Assembly (NCBI RefSeq): GCF_000003815.2
Contig: NC_049990.1
Location: 4,527,803-4,591,802 of the forward strand
Direction of reading: 5' to 3'
Source: Branchiostoma floridae
Lineage: Eukaryota > Chordata > Leptocardii > Amphioxiformes > Branchiostomatidae
DNA: 64,000 nt
Part shown: positions 28,301 through 36,500 of the stretch, in pieces
How the letters are laid out: each line of letters begins with the position of its first letter
Position numbering within the stretch: the first letter of the stretch is position 1
Notes under the pieces: generated by a model
Told to the model about the DNA's origin: nothing
The model's database searches: none
The model's input: the letters and a program-made list of their open reading frames with translations, nothing else
Program-made: the position numbers and the translations under genes

Positions 28301-31300
28301 TGTCTATGTGAATGACACATTCATAGAACAGCGAGGTAAATTTATTTTGACGAAAGCTTGCTCTAACAAAAACTTTTTCAATCGGATGATCATTCTATTT
28401 AATTATCGCTTTACTTTACTTGTGTGTCATATGAATTGACACAGTTGCCCTCCTAACGAAGTTTTCTGTTGTAAAATGGTTATATGCAGTTCTTACAGCG
28501 CTTTTCTTTACGTGTGTCATACAAATTGACACAGTTTTGTGTCCTGAACACATTAGCCGTTAAGATTTAGTCATACATTTGTATACTATACGTTCGGCGC
28601 TATTCTACAAATGTGTCGAAACAAATCGACACAGCTGTGCATTTGACTACGTTTTCAGCAATAAAGTTGTTAGGTACAGCCCAAAGTACACTTTTTACCA
28701 GTGTGTCATATAAATTGACACAAATTCTTTACTGTCCAACTTTTTCCGTGATCAATTTTACACACGTTAAACAGCGCTTTTCTAATTGTGGGTGATATAG
28801 ATTGACACAGTTGTCCCCCGGAAAAACGTTTTCCATTTTTAAGACACGGTTCAAACATCGCTTACAAAGGTGTCAGACAAATTCACACAATTTCCCTCCT
28901 GAAAAAGTCGTCCGCCATCAAGACAATTTTACACTGATTTCACATCGTGTTTCATAGTGTGTCATATGAAATAACAGTTGTCCTCCTGACAAGGTTTTCT
29001 GTCATTTGATACAGTTGTCGTCCTGACCGTGAGGGTTTTCCGTTTTGTGAAATTTTAATAAGTTTTAAAAAACTTGTTAATTGACACAGTTGTCGTCCCG
29101 ACCAAGTCTTCCATCAGTTTAATACTGTTTAATCATCGCACTAGTGTGCCATACTATCAGTGACAGTTGTCCACCAAAGTTTCCGTCATGAGGCAGTTTT
29201 ATACTGTTTAACACTCGGTTATTAATTGCAAAGCCGTCCTCCTGACAAAGTTTTCTGTTATAAACTATTGTGTCAATTAATGTGACAAACTAGCAAACTA
29301 AATAGATATGCCTAAATCGTATAATCATTCGATTGAAAAAGTTTTCGGCAGAGCGAGTTTTCCGTCATAAGATAGTTATTATGCGTTTCAAAAGTGTGTC
29401 ATATGATTGACACAGTTTTCAGCTCAGACAGCGCAGTACTAGATTTGACAGTTTACTTGAACAAGTTAGTATTTCAGTTACTTTAAACCTACCATGGTCC
29501 AAACTCCAGTAATCAGTTGTTAATTGATATGAAATAACCGCATCTAAAGTCATATATATACGAAGGAACGCCATTTAGTTCGTAAGAAGGCACCTTAGAA
29601 CTTGTCTGACACACTTGCAGAAAAGCGCTGCCTGAACCGCGCTATTATGTAAGTGTGTCATTCATATTGACACAGTTTGACTTCTGAACACGCATTAATA
29701 TTCCACTTTAAGTTAGCTATATACAGTTCTTACGGCGCCATTATATAAGTGTGTCATTCAAATTGACACAGTTTGTCTCCTGAACACGTATTTTGCTATT
29801 AGTTAGCTATATACAGTTCTTACGGCGCTATTATGTAAGTGTGTCATTCAAATTGACACAGTTTGTCTCCTGTATACGTTTTCGGTATTAATTTGTTATA
29901 TACAATTATTTGGGCGCTGTCTACAAGTGTGTCATTCAAATTGACACAGTTTGACATTTGAACACGCATTCCGCTTTAAGTTAACTATATACAGTTCTTA
30001 CAGCGCTATTCTATAAAGCATTGTGTCATTCAAATTGACACAGTTTGTCTCCTGCACATGTTTTTCGCTCCTAGTTAGCTATATACAGTTCTTACGGCAC
30101 TATCATGTAAGTGTGTCATTCAAATTGACACAGTTTGACTCCTGAACACGTTTTTCGCTCCTAGTTAGCTATATACAGTTCTTACGGCACTATTATGTAA
30201 GCGTGTCATTCAAATTGACACAGTTTGACTCCTGAACACGTTTTCCGCTATTAGTTAGCTATATACAGTTCTTTTAGCTTTGTTCTATAAGTGTGTCATT
30301 CAAATTGACACAGTTTGACATTTGAACACGCATTGCGCTTTAAGTTAGCTATATACAGTTCTTACAGCGCTGTTCTATGAATGCATCATTCAAATTGACA
30401 CAATTTGTCACCTGAACACCCTTTTTCGCTATTACTTAGCTATATACAGTTCATTAAGATTTGTTCTATAAGTGTGTCATTCAAATTGGCACAATTTGAC
30501 ACCTGAACACGTTTTCCGCGATTTCTTAGCTATATACAGGTCTTACATTGCTGCTCCATAAATGTGTCATTCAAAGTGACACATTTTGTCTCCTGAACAC
30601 GTTTTTCGCTATTAGTGAGCTATACACAGTTCTTACGGCGCTATTATGTCAGTGTGTCATTCAAATTGACATAGTTTGTCTCCTGAACACATTTACGCTA
30701 TTAGTTAGCTATATACAGTTCTTACAGCACCATTATGTAAGTGTGTCATTCAAATTGACACAGTTGGACTCCTGCACACGTTTTTCGCTATTAGTTAGCT
30801 ATATACATTTCTTTCAGCTTTGTTCTATAAGTGTGTCATTCAAAGTGACACAGTTGGACTCCTGAACACGCATTGCACTTTAAGTTACCTATATACAGTT
30901 CTTACAGAGCTATTCTATAATGCATTGTGTCATTCAAATTGACACAGTTTGTCTCCTGAACACGTTTTTCGCTATTAGTTAGCTATATACATTTCTTATT
31001 GCGCTACCTGTAAGTGTGTCATACAAATTGACACAGTTTGTCTCCTGAACACTTTTTCCGCTATTAGTTTGCTATATACAGTTCTTATGGCGCTATCTGC
31101 AAGTGTGTCATTCAAATTGACAGTTTGTCTCCTGAACACTTTTTCCGCTATTAGTTTGCTATATACAGTTCTTATGGCGCTATCTGCAAGTGTGTCATTC
31201 AAATTGACAGTTTGTCTCCTGAACACTTTTTCCGCTATTAGTTTGCTATATACATTTCTTATTGCGCTATCTGTAAGTGTGTCATTCAAATTGACACAGT

Positions 31301-32154
31301 TTGTCTCCCCAAGGAGGTCTCCCGAACACGTTTTCCGCTATTAGTTCCCTGTATACACTTCTTACAGCACTGTTCTATAAATGTGATATTCAAATTAACA
31401 CAGTTTGTCTCCTGATGTCTACGAGAATGCCAGTTAGTTCGTTCGGAAGGGACCTTACAACCGTTGCAGATTCGCAACGTGGGCCGAGACGATACGAACA
31501 AACACAAACTTAAAAAACGTTCTGCAAGTTCAAACACACTTTCGCCAAGAGTACCTTAACAAACCTAATTTAACAATATGCGTAAGCCTGACTTGAATCC
31601 TCCTCTACCGAACCTAGCGCAGACTGAGACCGTCAAGATACCTGGTGACCCGCGTTCAATGACCTCACTCGTACGACCCGGAAGTATATGATCGTAATCG
31701 GTTGCACGGAAACCCCCATGCAGTGCGAAATCGAGGCCGAAAACAGGCATAAAGAGCCAGTTTGAAGGCTAACTTTGACTCTTCAAATCTCATCCCGAAA
31801 TAATATTTGAATCAACACGAGTACTGTAGGCGATAGAACAGCTCGTGGGGATTACGTGGGCACCTTTGACAGCCTGATTTGGGCCACCGCGATTTTTTAA
31901 TCTTTTCTTTACGCGACCATGTCAAGTGCCTCAAACGGGCGTCCAACAGAGCTGTGATTCGCCGGCTGCCGGATCAGCTGTTTAAATCCGATTCTGGCGC
32001 GTAAAGAAATAATCAAGCTATCTGAGGCACCGATACACATCTACGGAGTATATAACCGCGTTTGGGGTATCCAGGAACGATTCTAGAGCGCCAGACCGAA
32101 GGAGAAAGAAACGAAACTTACCGGTCGCCTGTTTCTAGCACAGGAGGCTGCCAT
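1..32154 (-). CDS. UGGT1: UDP-glucose:glycoprotein glucosyltransferase (UGGT), 3' end cut by window
   Basis: ER-lumen folding sensor that re-glucosylates misfolded N-glycoproteins for calnexin/calreticulin. Forty exons join in phase (5' to 3'): 32154-32122, 23533-23385, 22617-22532, 22217-22087, 21414-21302, 20815-20641, 20165-20069, 19677-19605, 19113-18913, 18775-18715, 18445-18354, 18032-17969, 17613-17527, 17131-17012, 16443-16358, 15962-15827, 15142-15008, 14581-14498, 14076-13996, 13578-13455, 11914-11816, 11055-10961, 10443-10240, 9607-9467, 9148-9047, 8822-8788, 8631-8536, 8048-7946, 7497-7367, 6767-6571, 6202-6096, 5650-5480, 4948-4863, 4385-4284, 3292-3208, 2755-2573, 2130-2027, 1316-1145, 757-641, 37-1. 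This gives about 1498 residues; the vertebrate protein is about 1555, so roughly 50 residues including the ER-retention tail lie beyond the left edge. A signal peptide ([16 protein letters not shown]) is followed by thioredoxin-like and beta-sandwich regions containing [20 protein letters not shown], then the GT24 catalytic domain. Its DxD motif is FVDADQ at about 1350-1355, followed by KSGYWASHL and [10 protein letters not shown]. Family identity is very secure; some exon edges could shift by a few bases. The symbol could equally be UGGT2-like, since invertebrates often have one gene. Confidence 0.95.
1774..1971. repeat. Palindromic element in UGGT intron
   Basis: Two arms of about 48 bp pair with few mismatches. 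The left arm begins TCTGTCAGACACCATCATCA and the right arm ends with its near reverse complement at 1971. Inner ends read CAGGGTTAGAATGGCTG and CAGCCATTCTAACCCTG. It resembles a foldback MITE; I saw no clear target duplication. The two short open frames here are side effects of the repeat. Confidence 0.6.
2790..2980 (-). pseudogene. Two decayed partial copies of UGGT exon 36
   Basis: The 5' part of exon 36 (around 2680-2760), with its acceptor, recurs at about 2793-2860 and again at about 2895-2975, inside the intron upstream of the real exon. Each copy keeps versions of the sequence encoding FLPHMAKE and VQYKWP, but carries deletions and substitutions that would disrupt a complete exon. The unit length is about 105 bp. 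These are tandem duplications across the intron-exon boundary; only the 2755-2573 copy is full length and in phase. Confidence 0.75.
3300..4260. repeat. Degenerate ~125-145 bp tandem repeat in UGGT intron
   Basis: A core reading roughly CAATCATCCAGTATTCAGCA recurs near 3310, 3720, 3845, 3960 and 4107, with a further weak copy near 4215. Between cores the phrase GAGTTTCTAAGTAAGAA also recurs. The first copy adjoins exon 35, so the array probably grew from a boundary duplication there. No coding potential is evident. Confidence 0.65.
6847..6950 (-). pseudogene. Truncated duplicate of UGGT exon 30
   Basis: A nearly identical copy of the acceptor and first ~95 bp of exon 30 (real exon 6767-6571), offset by 173 bp. 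It encodes [16 protein letters not shown] then [14 protein letters not shown] like the real exon. It then diverges into ISEL and a stop, with no strong donor. Its acceptor (CCTCCAG at 6941) is as good as the real one. Splicing into it would truncate the protein, so it must be skipped or act as a poison exon. Confidence 0.8.
6999..7330. repeat. GA-rich microsatellite/minisatellite
   Basis: About 330 bp of almost pure purine on the plus strand made of GAGA, GGGGGA and AGCAAGAGGAAAAG variants, in the intron between UGGT exons 29 and 30. Long open frames on both strands here are low-complexity artefacts. Confidence 0.9.
9721..9752. repeat. (GTTT)n microsatellite
   Basis: About seven tandem GTTT units in a UGGT intron. 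Confidence 0.8.
9930..10056. mobile_element. MITE-like imperfect inverted repeat
   Basis: The left arm, rich in TTTTTAGACGTTTTTGTGG and CTATTTTGTATTGTT, pairs imperfectly with a right arm containing AGTACAAAATAGACAG and AAAACACCTAAAAA. The central spacer is short. It sits in an intron of UGGT. No target duplication was resolved. Confidence 0.45.
10653..10893. mobile_element. MITE with AGTTCACCTTTATC inverted ends
   Basis: Begins AGTTCACCTTTATCC and ends GATAAAGGTGAACT. The arms remain recognisable over about 60 bp each, with ATGTCCA and GGTATTTAGG shared in inverted orientation. The middle holds two direct copies of a TGAAAATAT-GCAGTTTGA phrase. The 241-bp size suits a non-autonomous DNA transposon. 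Intron of UGGT. Confidence 0.65.
12182..13250 (+). mobile_element. Non-autonomous DNA element, copy 1 (Helentron-like?)
   Basis: One of three related copies (others 38546-39945 and 40235-41297, opposite orientation). It starts TTACCTCCATGAAATG, carries the inverted counterpart TTTTCATGGAGGTA near the other end, and terminates GAACTCTAG followed by T. Subterminal inverted repeats plus a CTAG end followed by T would suit a Helentron/HINE. A TIR element with longer shared flanks is the alternative. It encodes no protein that I recognise. Internally, three diverged modules each repeat the theme 'AATCCGT...CTT...GTTATC...TTGACA...CTAGGGGGC'. Located in the intron between UGGT exons 20 and 21. Confidence 0.65.
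15230..15530 (-). pseudogene. Two decayed partial copies of UGGT exon 17 boundary
   Basis: The sequence at the start of exon 17 (15105-15165, encoding [10 protein letters not shown] plus its acceptor) recurs at about 15335-15400 and 15465-15530 within the upstream intron. Conserved phrases are CAGACTGTC, TTTCTGGCCAG and CTGTAAACCTG, followed by CCACAAA. The copies carry indels and are not usable as exons. Confidence 0.7.
16250..16300 (-). pseudogene. Partial copy of UGGT exon 15 in the adjoining intron
   Basis: CCTGTAGAACAGATCAGCCA and following bases repeat the exon 15 stretch at 16373-16405 (CCTGTAGAACAGGTCAGCCA), about 113 bp away on the downstream side of the exon. No splice signal accompanies it. 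Confidence 0.6.
17674..17889. mobile_element. hAT-like MITE
   Basis: Begins CAGGGCTGTCTCCAG and ends CTGGGGACAGTCCCT, an imperfect inverted pair. Flanks are AACAGATG (17666-17673) and AACAGGTG (17890-17897), a 7/8 match suiting the 8-bp duplication of hAT elements. The interior phrase around CCATCCTTCCATCG resembles the left end of the larger element at 55778. Intron of UGGT. Confidence 0.65.
19315..19480. mobile_element. TA-flanked palindromic MITE, copy 1
   Basis: Begins ATCTCCAAGCAGATCCTACG and ends with the inverse, GGTCTGCTTGGAGAT, flanked by TA on both sides. Interior arms (AAGATAGTATCAAAAGCTGG, AGCCGG) also pair. Related copies lie at 23147-23304 and 61212-61387. The TA duplication suggests a Tc1/mariner-type mobiliser. 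Intron of UGGT. Confidence 0.75.
20351..20470 (-). mobile_element. 5'-truncated LINE 3' end with (GATACA)n tail
   Basis: On the minus strand this reads as a short 3' untranslated stretch ending GGTTATACCGGC-type sequence, TATATAGATACAGATACAGA and further GATACA units. The same tail occurs at 39113 (with reverse-transcriptase C-terminal coding) and at 59724 (plus strand). Non-LTR elements with short microsatellite tails instead of poly(A) are a known class. Confidence 0.7.
21584..22011. mobile_element. hAT-like non-autonomous element with 8-bp TSD
   Basis: Flanked by an exact GTTGCTAC duplication at 21576-21583 and 22012-22019. Ends are TAGGGTACCAGTAC on the left and GTACTAGTACCCAGCCCTA on the right, an imperfect inverted pair. 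The interior has several CAGGTCCAGGTCCGG-type units and their inverses. No transposase is present. Located between UGGT exons 4 and 5. Confidence 0.75.
22742..22953. mobile_element. Palindromic CGCG-rich MITE (TA-flanked)
   Basis: Starts TACTGTAAATGCAGAAATG and ends TTAAATGCATTTACAGTA. Several internal copies of ACCGCGAA(C/A)-type and TTCGCGGT-type words face each other. The TA ends suggest a mariner-type element. Intron between UGGT exons 2 and 3. Confidence 0.75.
23147..23304. mobile_element. TA-flanked palindromic MITE, copy 2
   Basis: Same family as 19315-19480. The ends are CCCCCAAGCAGACCCTACGG and ATCTGCTTGGAGAT with TA on each side. The inner arms AGCTGGCCAAGGAGTATAGC and GGCTATACTCCTTGGACAGC are almost fully self-complementary. 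It lies 81 bp from the donor of the signal-peptide exon. Confidence 0.75.
24446..24562 (+). repeat. Left terminal inverted repeat of the foldback element
   Basis: A 117-bp end, 93% identical to the reverse complement of 31832-31948. The same reading frame is open through both copies and includes [14 protein letters not shown]. Confidence 0.85.
25020..28340 (+). repeat. Left arm: about 37 units of a ~90-bp tandem repeat
   Basis: Each unit contains GTGTCAATTTGAATGACAC (6-7 bp complementary arms around a 7-base centre), then CACTTGCAGATAGCGCAATA, then AACTGTATATAGC-AACTAATAGCG and GTGTTCAG(A/G)AGACAAACT. Units from about 25330 to 27500 are very uniform. Those from 27500 to 28340 are more diverged. 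Short open frames on the minus strand are repeat artefacts. Confidence 0.92.
28420..31420 (-). repeat. Right arm: same ~90-bp unit in inverted orientation
   Basis: About 20 good units between 29640 and 31420 read GTGTCATTCAAATTGACAC followed by AGTTTGTCTCCTGAACACG and TTAGCTATATACAGTTCTTA. Between 28420 and 29450 the same order persists in badly decayed form. Length (~3.0 kb) nearly equals the left arm (~3.3 kb), so the locus could fold into one very large hairpin. Confidence 0.92.
31832..31948 (-). repeat. Right terminal inverted repeat of the foldback element
   Basis: Reverse complement of the left end with eight substitutions and no indels. Confidence 0.85.
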
Positions 32155-32200
32155 CTTGGATGCCGAAATCTCGCGATCTCAGATCTCGCGAGACTTGACA
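32122..32200 (-). promoter_or_regulatory. Probable UGGT first exon and core promoter
   Basis: On the minus strand an AAGATGGC context gives an ATG at 32154, eleven codons ([11 protein letters not shown]), then a donor G|GTAAGT at 32122. The only acceptor just upstream of the signal-peptide exon (CTACAG at 23535-23534) continues in the same frame as [15 protein letters not shown]. The result is a 38-residue leader, comparable to the long leader of human UGGT1. Immediately upstream lies TCTCGCGAGA at 32184-32193, with a related TCTCGCGAT half-copy at 32170-32177. The joining of this exon to UGGT across 8.6 kb is inference; translation could instead start at the Met at 23506. Confidence 0.6.
32184..32193. 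promoter_or_regulatory. TCTCGCGAGA palindromic promoter motif
   Basis: A perfect 10-bp palindrome about 30 bp upstream of the proposed UGGT start codon. In vertebrates this motif is bound by BANP and marks CpG-rich housekeeping promoters, often bidirectional ones. Its use in this organism is inferred. Confidence 0.6.
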
Positions 32201-33513
32201 AGAGCGGGAAGGAATTTTGAATGTCAGACTCGAAAGATGTCTGGAAGAAGTAGATTTTTGCTAAAACTAGGCTGAAAATGAGGGATTGCAACCGAGAAAA
32301 CGACTTGGTGCGATCTTAATGACGCTTTCCTTGTGGTAAGCTATGAACTTGCTACTCTAATGCTTCTTTGCTAAAAACATACACTCAAATTGCGTGTGCT
32401 GGTAACCGTACAAATGGGGGAGGGGTGTTGGAGAGCGACCTACAGTCTAGGCTGAGCTGTCAAGGATTCAGTGATGTCTAACGTATTAAACCTATGTAGT
32501 CTTAACGTTCACATTTTAATCGGAATAAAGAGTTTGTTCATTGTATACTACCACTGCAGGGCGTTACAAATTCCGGCTCGGGAGAGCTTTCAAAATACTG
32601 TTATGTTTAGTATTGGCCGAATTACTAGTATTCAATTTTCTAGGTAACGTTAATGTTAATTCAAAGGAAAAGTTACCAGAAAAAAAGAATGACAATTGTC
32701 ATGTTTGCCAACAGTGATTGTATTATACAAATTGCAAGTATTACACAGTGCCACGTACTGGGTGGCAATATTTCCATTAATTTGCTTATTTACAATGTCA
32801 AGATGCTCCTTCGTATCATATCGTATTCTCTTCTACTTGTACCTAACACACCCAATGATACAACAAATACTGTTCTTGTGAATCTTATGATCATGAAATT
32901 CATGTATATATATAACATATACAACTTCAGTGATATTGGTCTGTCAATGTCACGTTGCTCACTTCAGGAATATTGATGACAATCAAACTATGCTAATACA
33001 AAATACATGTACATCTGTGAACAATCAATACAAAATCAAACAGAATCATACCAATTGGGATACAAGGGTAATGGCTTAGGAATATATTTTCAAAATTCTT
33101 CAACTACATTTATAGTCACAAGTTGCTGGATAACTATACATTGCTCATCTATGTAGTTCTACATACTAGTAATACAAACTTCACTTCTGTATTATTCACG
33201 CTAACACATACTCAGACAAACATGTGGGAGGTAGAGCTCGATAATACAATGACCTGCCCAACAATGAGGCACATACTGCATAAATGTTACTAGTACTGAT
33301 ATGCTGTAGCATACAGAATGTCAGGCCAATCACATCCTCAATGGGAATAACATGCTATTTTTTATCTCAGAGGCTAATGTACAGTGTTAGATCTAGATTA
33401 CTTATGTTATAGACAAAACTATAGCATATATTTGATAATTTTTGGATGATTTATAAGTAAAACGTTTGACTTGTAAAACTTTGGTTTACAAGAGATTAAG
33501 TATTTATAGGTAA
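32201..33513. other. Intergenic, no gene recognised
   Basis: Lies between the UGGT promoter and the 3' end of ROCO copy A. The first ~150 bp on the plus strand could be a short divergent exon, ending at a possible donor TTGTG|GTAAGC near 32335. The open frame near 32653-32976 is AT-rich with no recognisable motif, and I do not support it as a gene. Confidence 0.5.
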
Positions 33514-36500
33514 TCAAACAAAGTCAACGACACCGCCATGTGCTCCGTATTCCCACTCAAAGGGCCTTTCCACCTGATCAAGACATGATATCACGTCATA
33601 GTCGACCCCTGCGTCCTGGAGAATAGACTGTAACCTCCTTCTCGTGGCCCTACGTCCCAACTGATCTCTCCATGCTGTCAGCATCGCGAACTTCTGTTGC
33701 CGTGCATTGTAGGGGTTGTTGTACTTGAACTCGTCCACGGCTGCCCTGGTGAAGTCCATGAGGATGGCGACGCTTTCCCAATCTTTATCCAGCTTGCCAG
33801 CTACCCGCAAAAGCTGTTGGTCGGATAATGGCTCGTACGAATAATCGGCAAAACGTCGTCCTGGTGGTGAGGGCACAAGAAACTCTACAGGGACCCTATT
33901 ATCGCAGAGAGAGCAGATCACTTCATCTTCTTCTGGCCACCTGGAACTTGGATGTAGCCAGTTCCCAGGAAATGATGGCCGGTGGCACACAGGGCAGACG
34001 GTTACTCGGTCATACCGGACACCTGTGGAAGAAATCATCAAGGATTTAATTGGGCCATTGTTTGACAAGCTTCGAAATAGAAATATGAAGTAATTGATTA
34101 GCCACTTTACTACTGTTGGTACCATTGTGTATAAATAGACAGGAACAACATGTACATGTTTGTATGATTTTGTATGATGGAAAATATTTGTCACAAATGT
34201 TTAGATACTGCTGCCTGATTAAATAACTGCAAGTTCAAACCTGGCCACTGCTTCAGAAGGTCTTCCATTTCCGCACTTATTTCTTTCAACGTCATCCACA
34301 GAAATATTGCACCAGTCATCCCATGAGGAAGGTTTTCTGGTCTAGCACTGAGTGAAACCACAAGCCCTTCGGCATCTTCAAACCTCAGGAGCACCAGTAT
34401 TCTGCTCCGTGTGTGCTTACATAATGTACCAGTGCTCCAATGAGCTACAAAGTGCAGTTTATGTTCTGGGCGGTGTGCTCTCACTGTGAGGCGTGCAAAC
34501 AGACCAGGAGGGATAAAAGATGGAAACTGGTACTGAAGTGAAATGATGGGAGTGTTTCCTGACGACCACACCTTCTTAGTCATGTATTCCAAGTTGTCTT
34601 TTATGTGCCATGGTAACAGAAGTCTGTCTGAAATGTGGTGACGTGTACGTGTCTTGCTGTCTGAGACACGTTTAACACGCCATGGCAACGGCAATCTTTC
34701 CTGCGCCCCATACGGATCAACGACCTGTTCTTTCTCATCAAGGTCATAACAAAGATCAAACTGTCTCATAAGCTCAATCAGCACATGAAAAATATCGTCA
34801 AATGTTCCCGAGCGACATCCTCTTTCAACATCTGACCACAGACACCTCAGCAATTTGGTATGCAGTATTCCCTTTCTAACCAAGTCATTTTTCATCGTCC
34901 GAAACTCAGCCGATGATATCTCGGCCTCTCTGTAGCAGGTGTCCGCCCCGTAATCAAGAAATGTTTCAAGATCATGCCTGATAACCTTCCTGAAGATATC
35001 TACAAGAGAAGCTGGCTTGAGAAACACGTGGTTTCTCAACGACTCTATCTCTGAATACCACAGGATCTTGCCGGTGTCGTGGAGATACTGTGCCACTGTT
35101 TTGATGCGAGATTTGGGCTGCAGATTGGGGACATTTTTATTTAGTAAAGCCGTGAAGTCATCCCAAGTCATGTAGGGAATGCTAAGCTCATTCCCCCTTT
35201 TTTCTACACAAGCTTCAGTGTCCGCCCACGCCTTGGGAATGGGGCGACCGACCTCAGGGAAAAGTTCTTTATTCACAGCATAGTTGAGAATCACTTGCTT
35301 CAAATACTGAATGCCGTCAAGAGATTTAGCTGAGCTAACAGGCACAGGTTTTGGGTGTATCGATGGCCTTTTCTGAAGGAGAATCTTAATCTGTTTCTCC
35401 CTATCTCTTGCAGCTTCTCCTGTTTCCTTCAAAATACGCTCAAGCTGTTTCTCTAGGATCTGTATTCTCATTCTTTCTTTACCCTCAAGCTTCCGACACA
35501 AATCGTCACACCTACGTTCTACCTCTGCTGTCGAGAGTTTATCAATATGAGTAGCAACAGGGATGACAACTGGGTTCCCTACTTTAGCTATCATATTTTC
35601 CATCCAATCTCCACATGTGTGAGAAAAGCTGTTGGAATCATACTTCTCCAGATTAACTATCAAAAGCACAAGGGCCTTAGAACTCAAGAAGAATTGGTGA
35701 GTCATGTAGTATGTTTCTTGACCAGCAAAGTCCCACACTGATAATGTGATATCAGAAGTATTTGGGGCAGAGAGATTGAGTTCAGCTATTTCTATGCCAT
35801 GTGTTCTTTCCTCAGGTTTTGTCAGACAAGAACGATTCTGCTGAAAAACTCTGACAAGGCTGGTCTTCCCAGCTTCATAGGTCCCCAAGAACAGTGTCTT
35901 GAGACATTGTGTGATACTGCTGGCCGTTGTCAAGTCTTCGTAGAACGCCTGTATGGCCGACAGGCCTGCCTGACACACCTGTAATGGGGGATCAATAATG
36001 GGGTTGCCTTGTAAATTTAGCTTTACATCTTTGGGCATACCCATGATAGACTGTGGGATGACTTTTATTTCATTGTTTGTTAAGTCAACCTTCTTTATTT
36101 TATCCATCTGAATGAGGGCTTCTGGGAAGTGTGTAAAGTGATTTTCTGCTAAGGCAATCATTTCAATCACATTCACCTCATTCTTTTGCAAAGAGCTGAC
36201 AGAATTGATATGGTTGTGGGAGGCACGGATTTCCACAAGATTTGGCAAGCTGATCACGTGAGACGGTATCTCCCTTAGCCAGTTGTGGGACACGTCAAGA
36301 ATAGCAAGGCTCTTACAACTTTTCACGTTTTCACTTATTGTTCTGATGTTGTTTTGCTTGAGGTACAGCTTCTTCAACGAACGAAGAAAGCAAAGAGCTA
36401 GCGGTAGATCCTCTAACTTATTGTGACTTAGATCGACGACACACAGCGTTGGAGAGAGGTCATTTAGATCCAAATCCACTGGAAGCTTTTTAATCTTATT

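Larger units (their letters stand above)
24446..31948. mobile_element. Giant foldback element in UGGT intron 1
   Basis: Outer ends are 117-bp inverted repeats (24446-24562 and 31832-31948) matching at 109/117 positions without gaps, beginning TGTTGG and ending CCAACA. Both sides carry GAGC directly outside (24442-24445, 31949-31952), a candidate 4-bp target duplication. Inside each end lie about 450 bp of diverged but partly alignable sequence. Next come two arms of ~90-bp tandem units in opposite orientations meeting near 28.38 kb. No transposase-size open frame exists, so it would be non-autonomous. The architecture recalls Drosophila FB, sea-urchin TU and Galileo-type foldback elements. 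I know of no amphioxus counterpart and cannot search for one. Confidence 0.7.

Noticed and set aside
25336-31344. Many short open frames with repeated [23 protein letters not shown] peptides
   Set aside because: They are translations of the 90-bp repeat unit and change frame with unit-length variation.
25020-31420. CRISPR-like array of regular repeats
   Set aside because: Units are ~90 bp and nearly identical throughout, with no unique spacers, in a eukaryotic intron and in two opposite orientations. This is a tandem repeat, not CRISPR.
32653-32976. Plus-strand open frame of 107 codons
   Set aside because: AT-rich, no recognisable domain, no splice or homology support.
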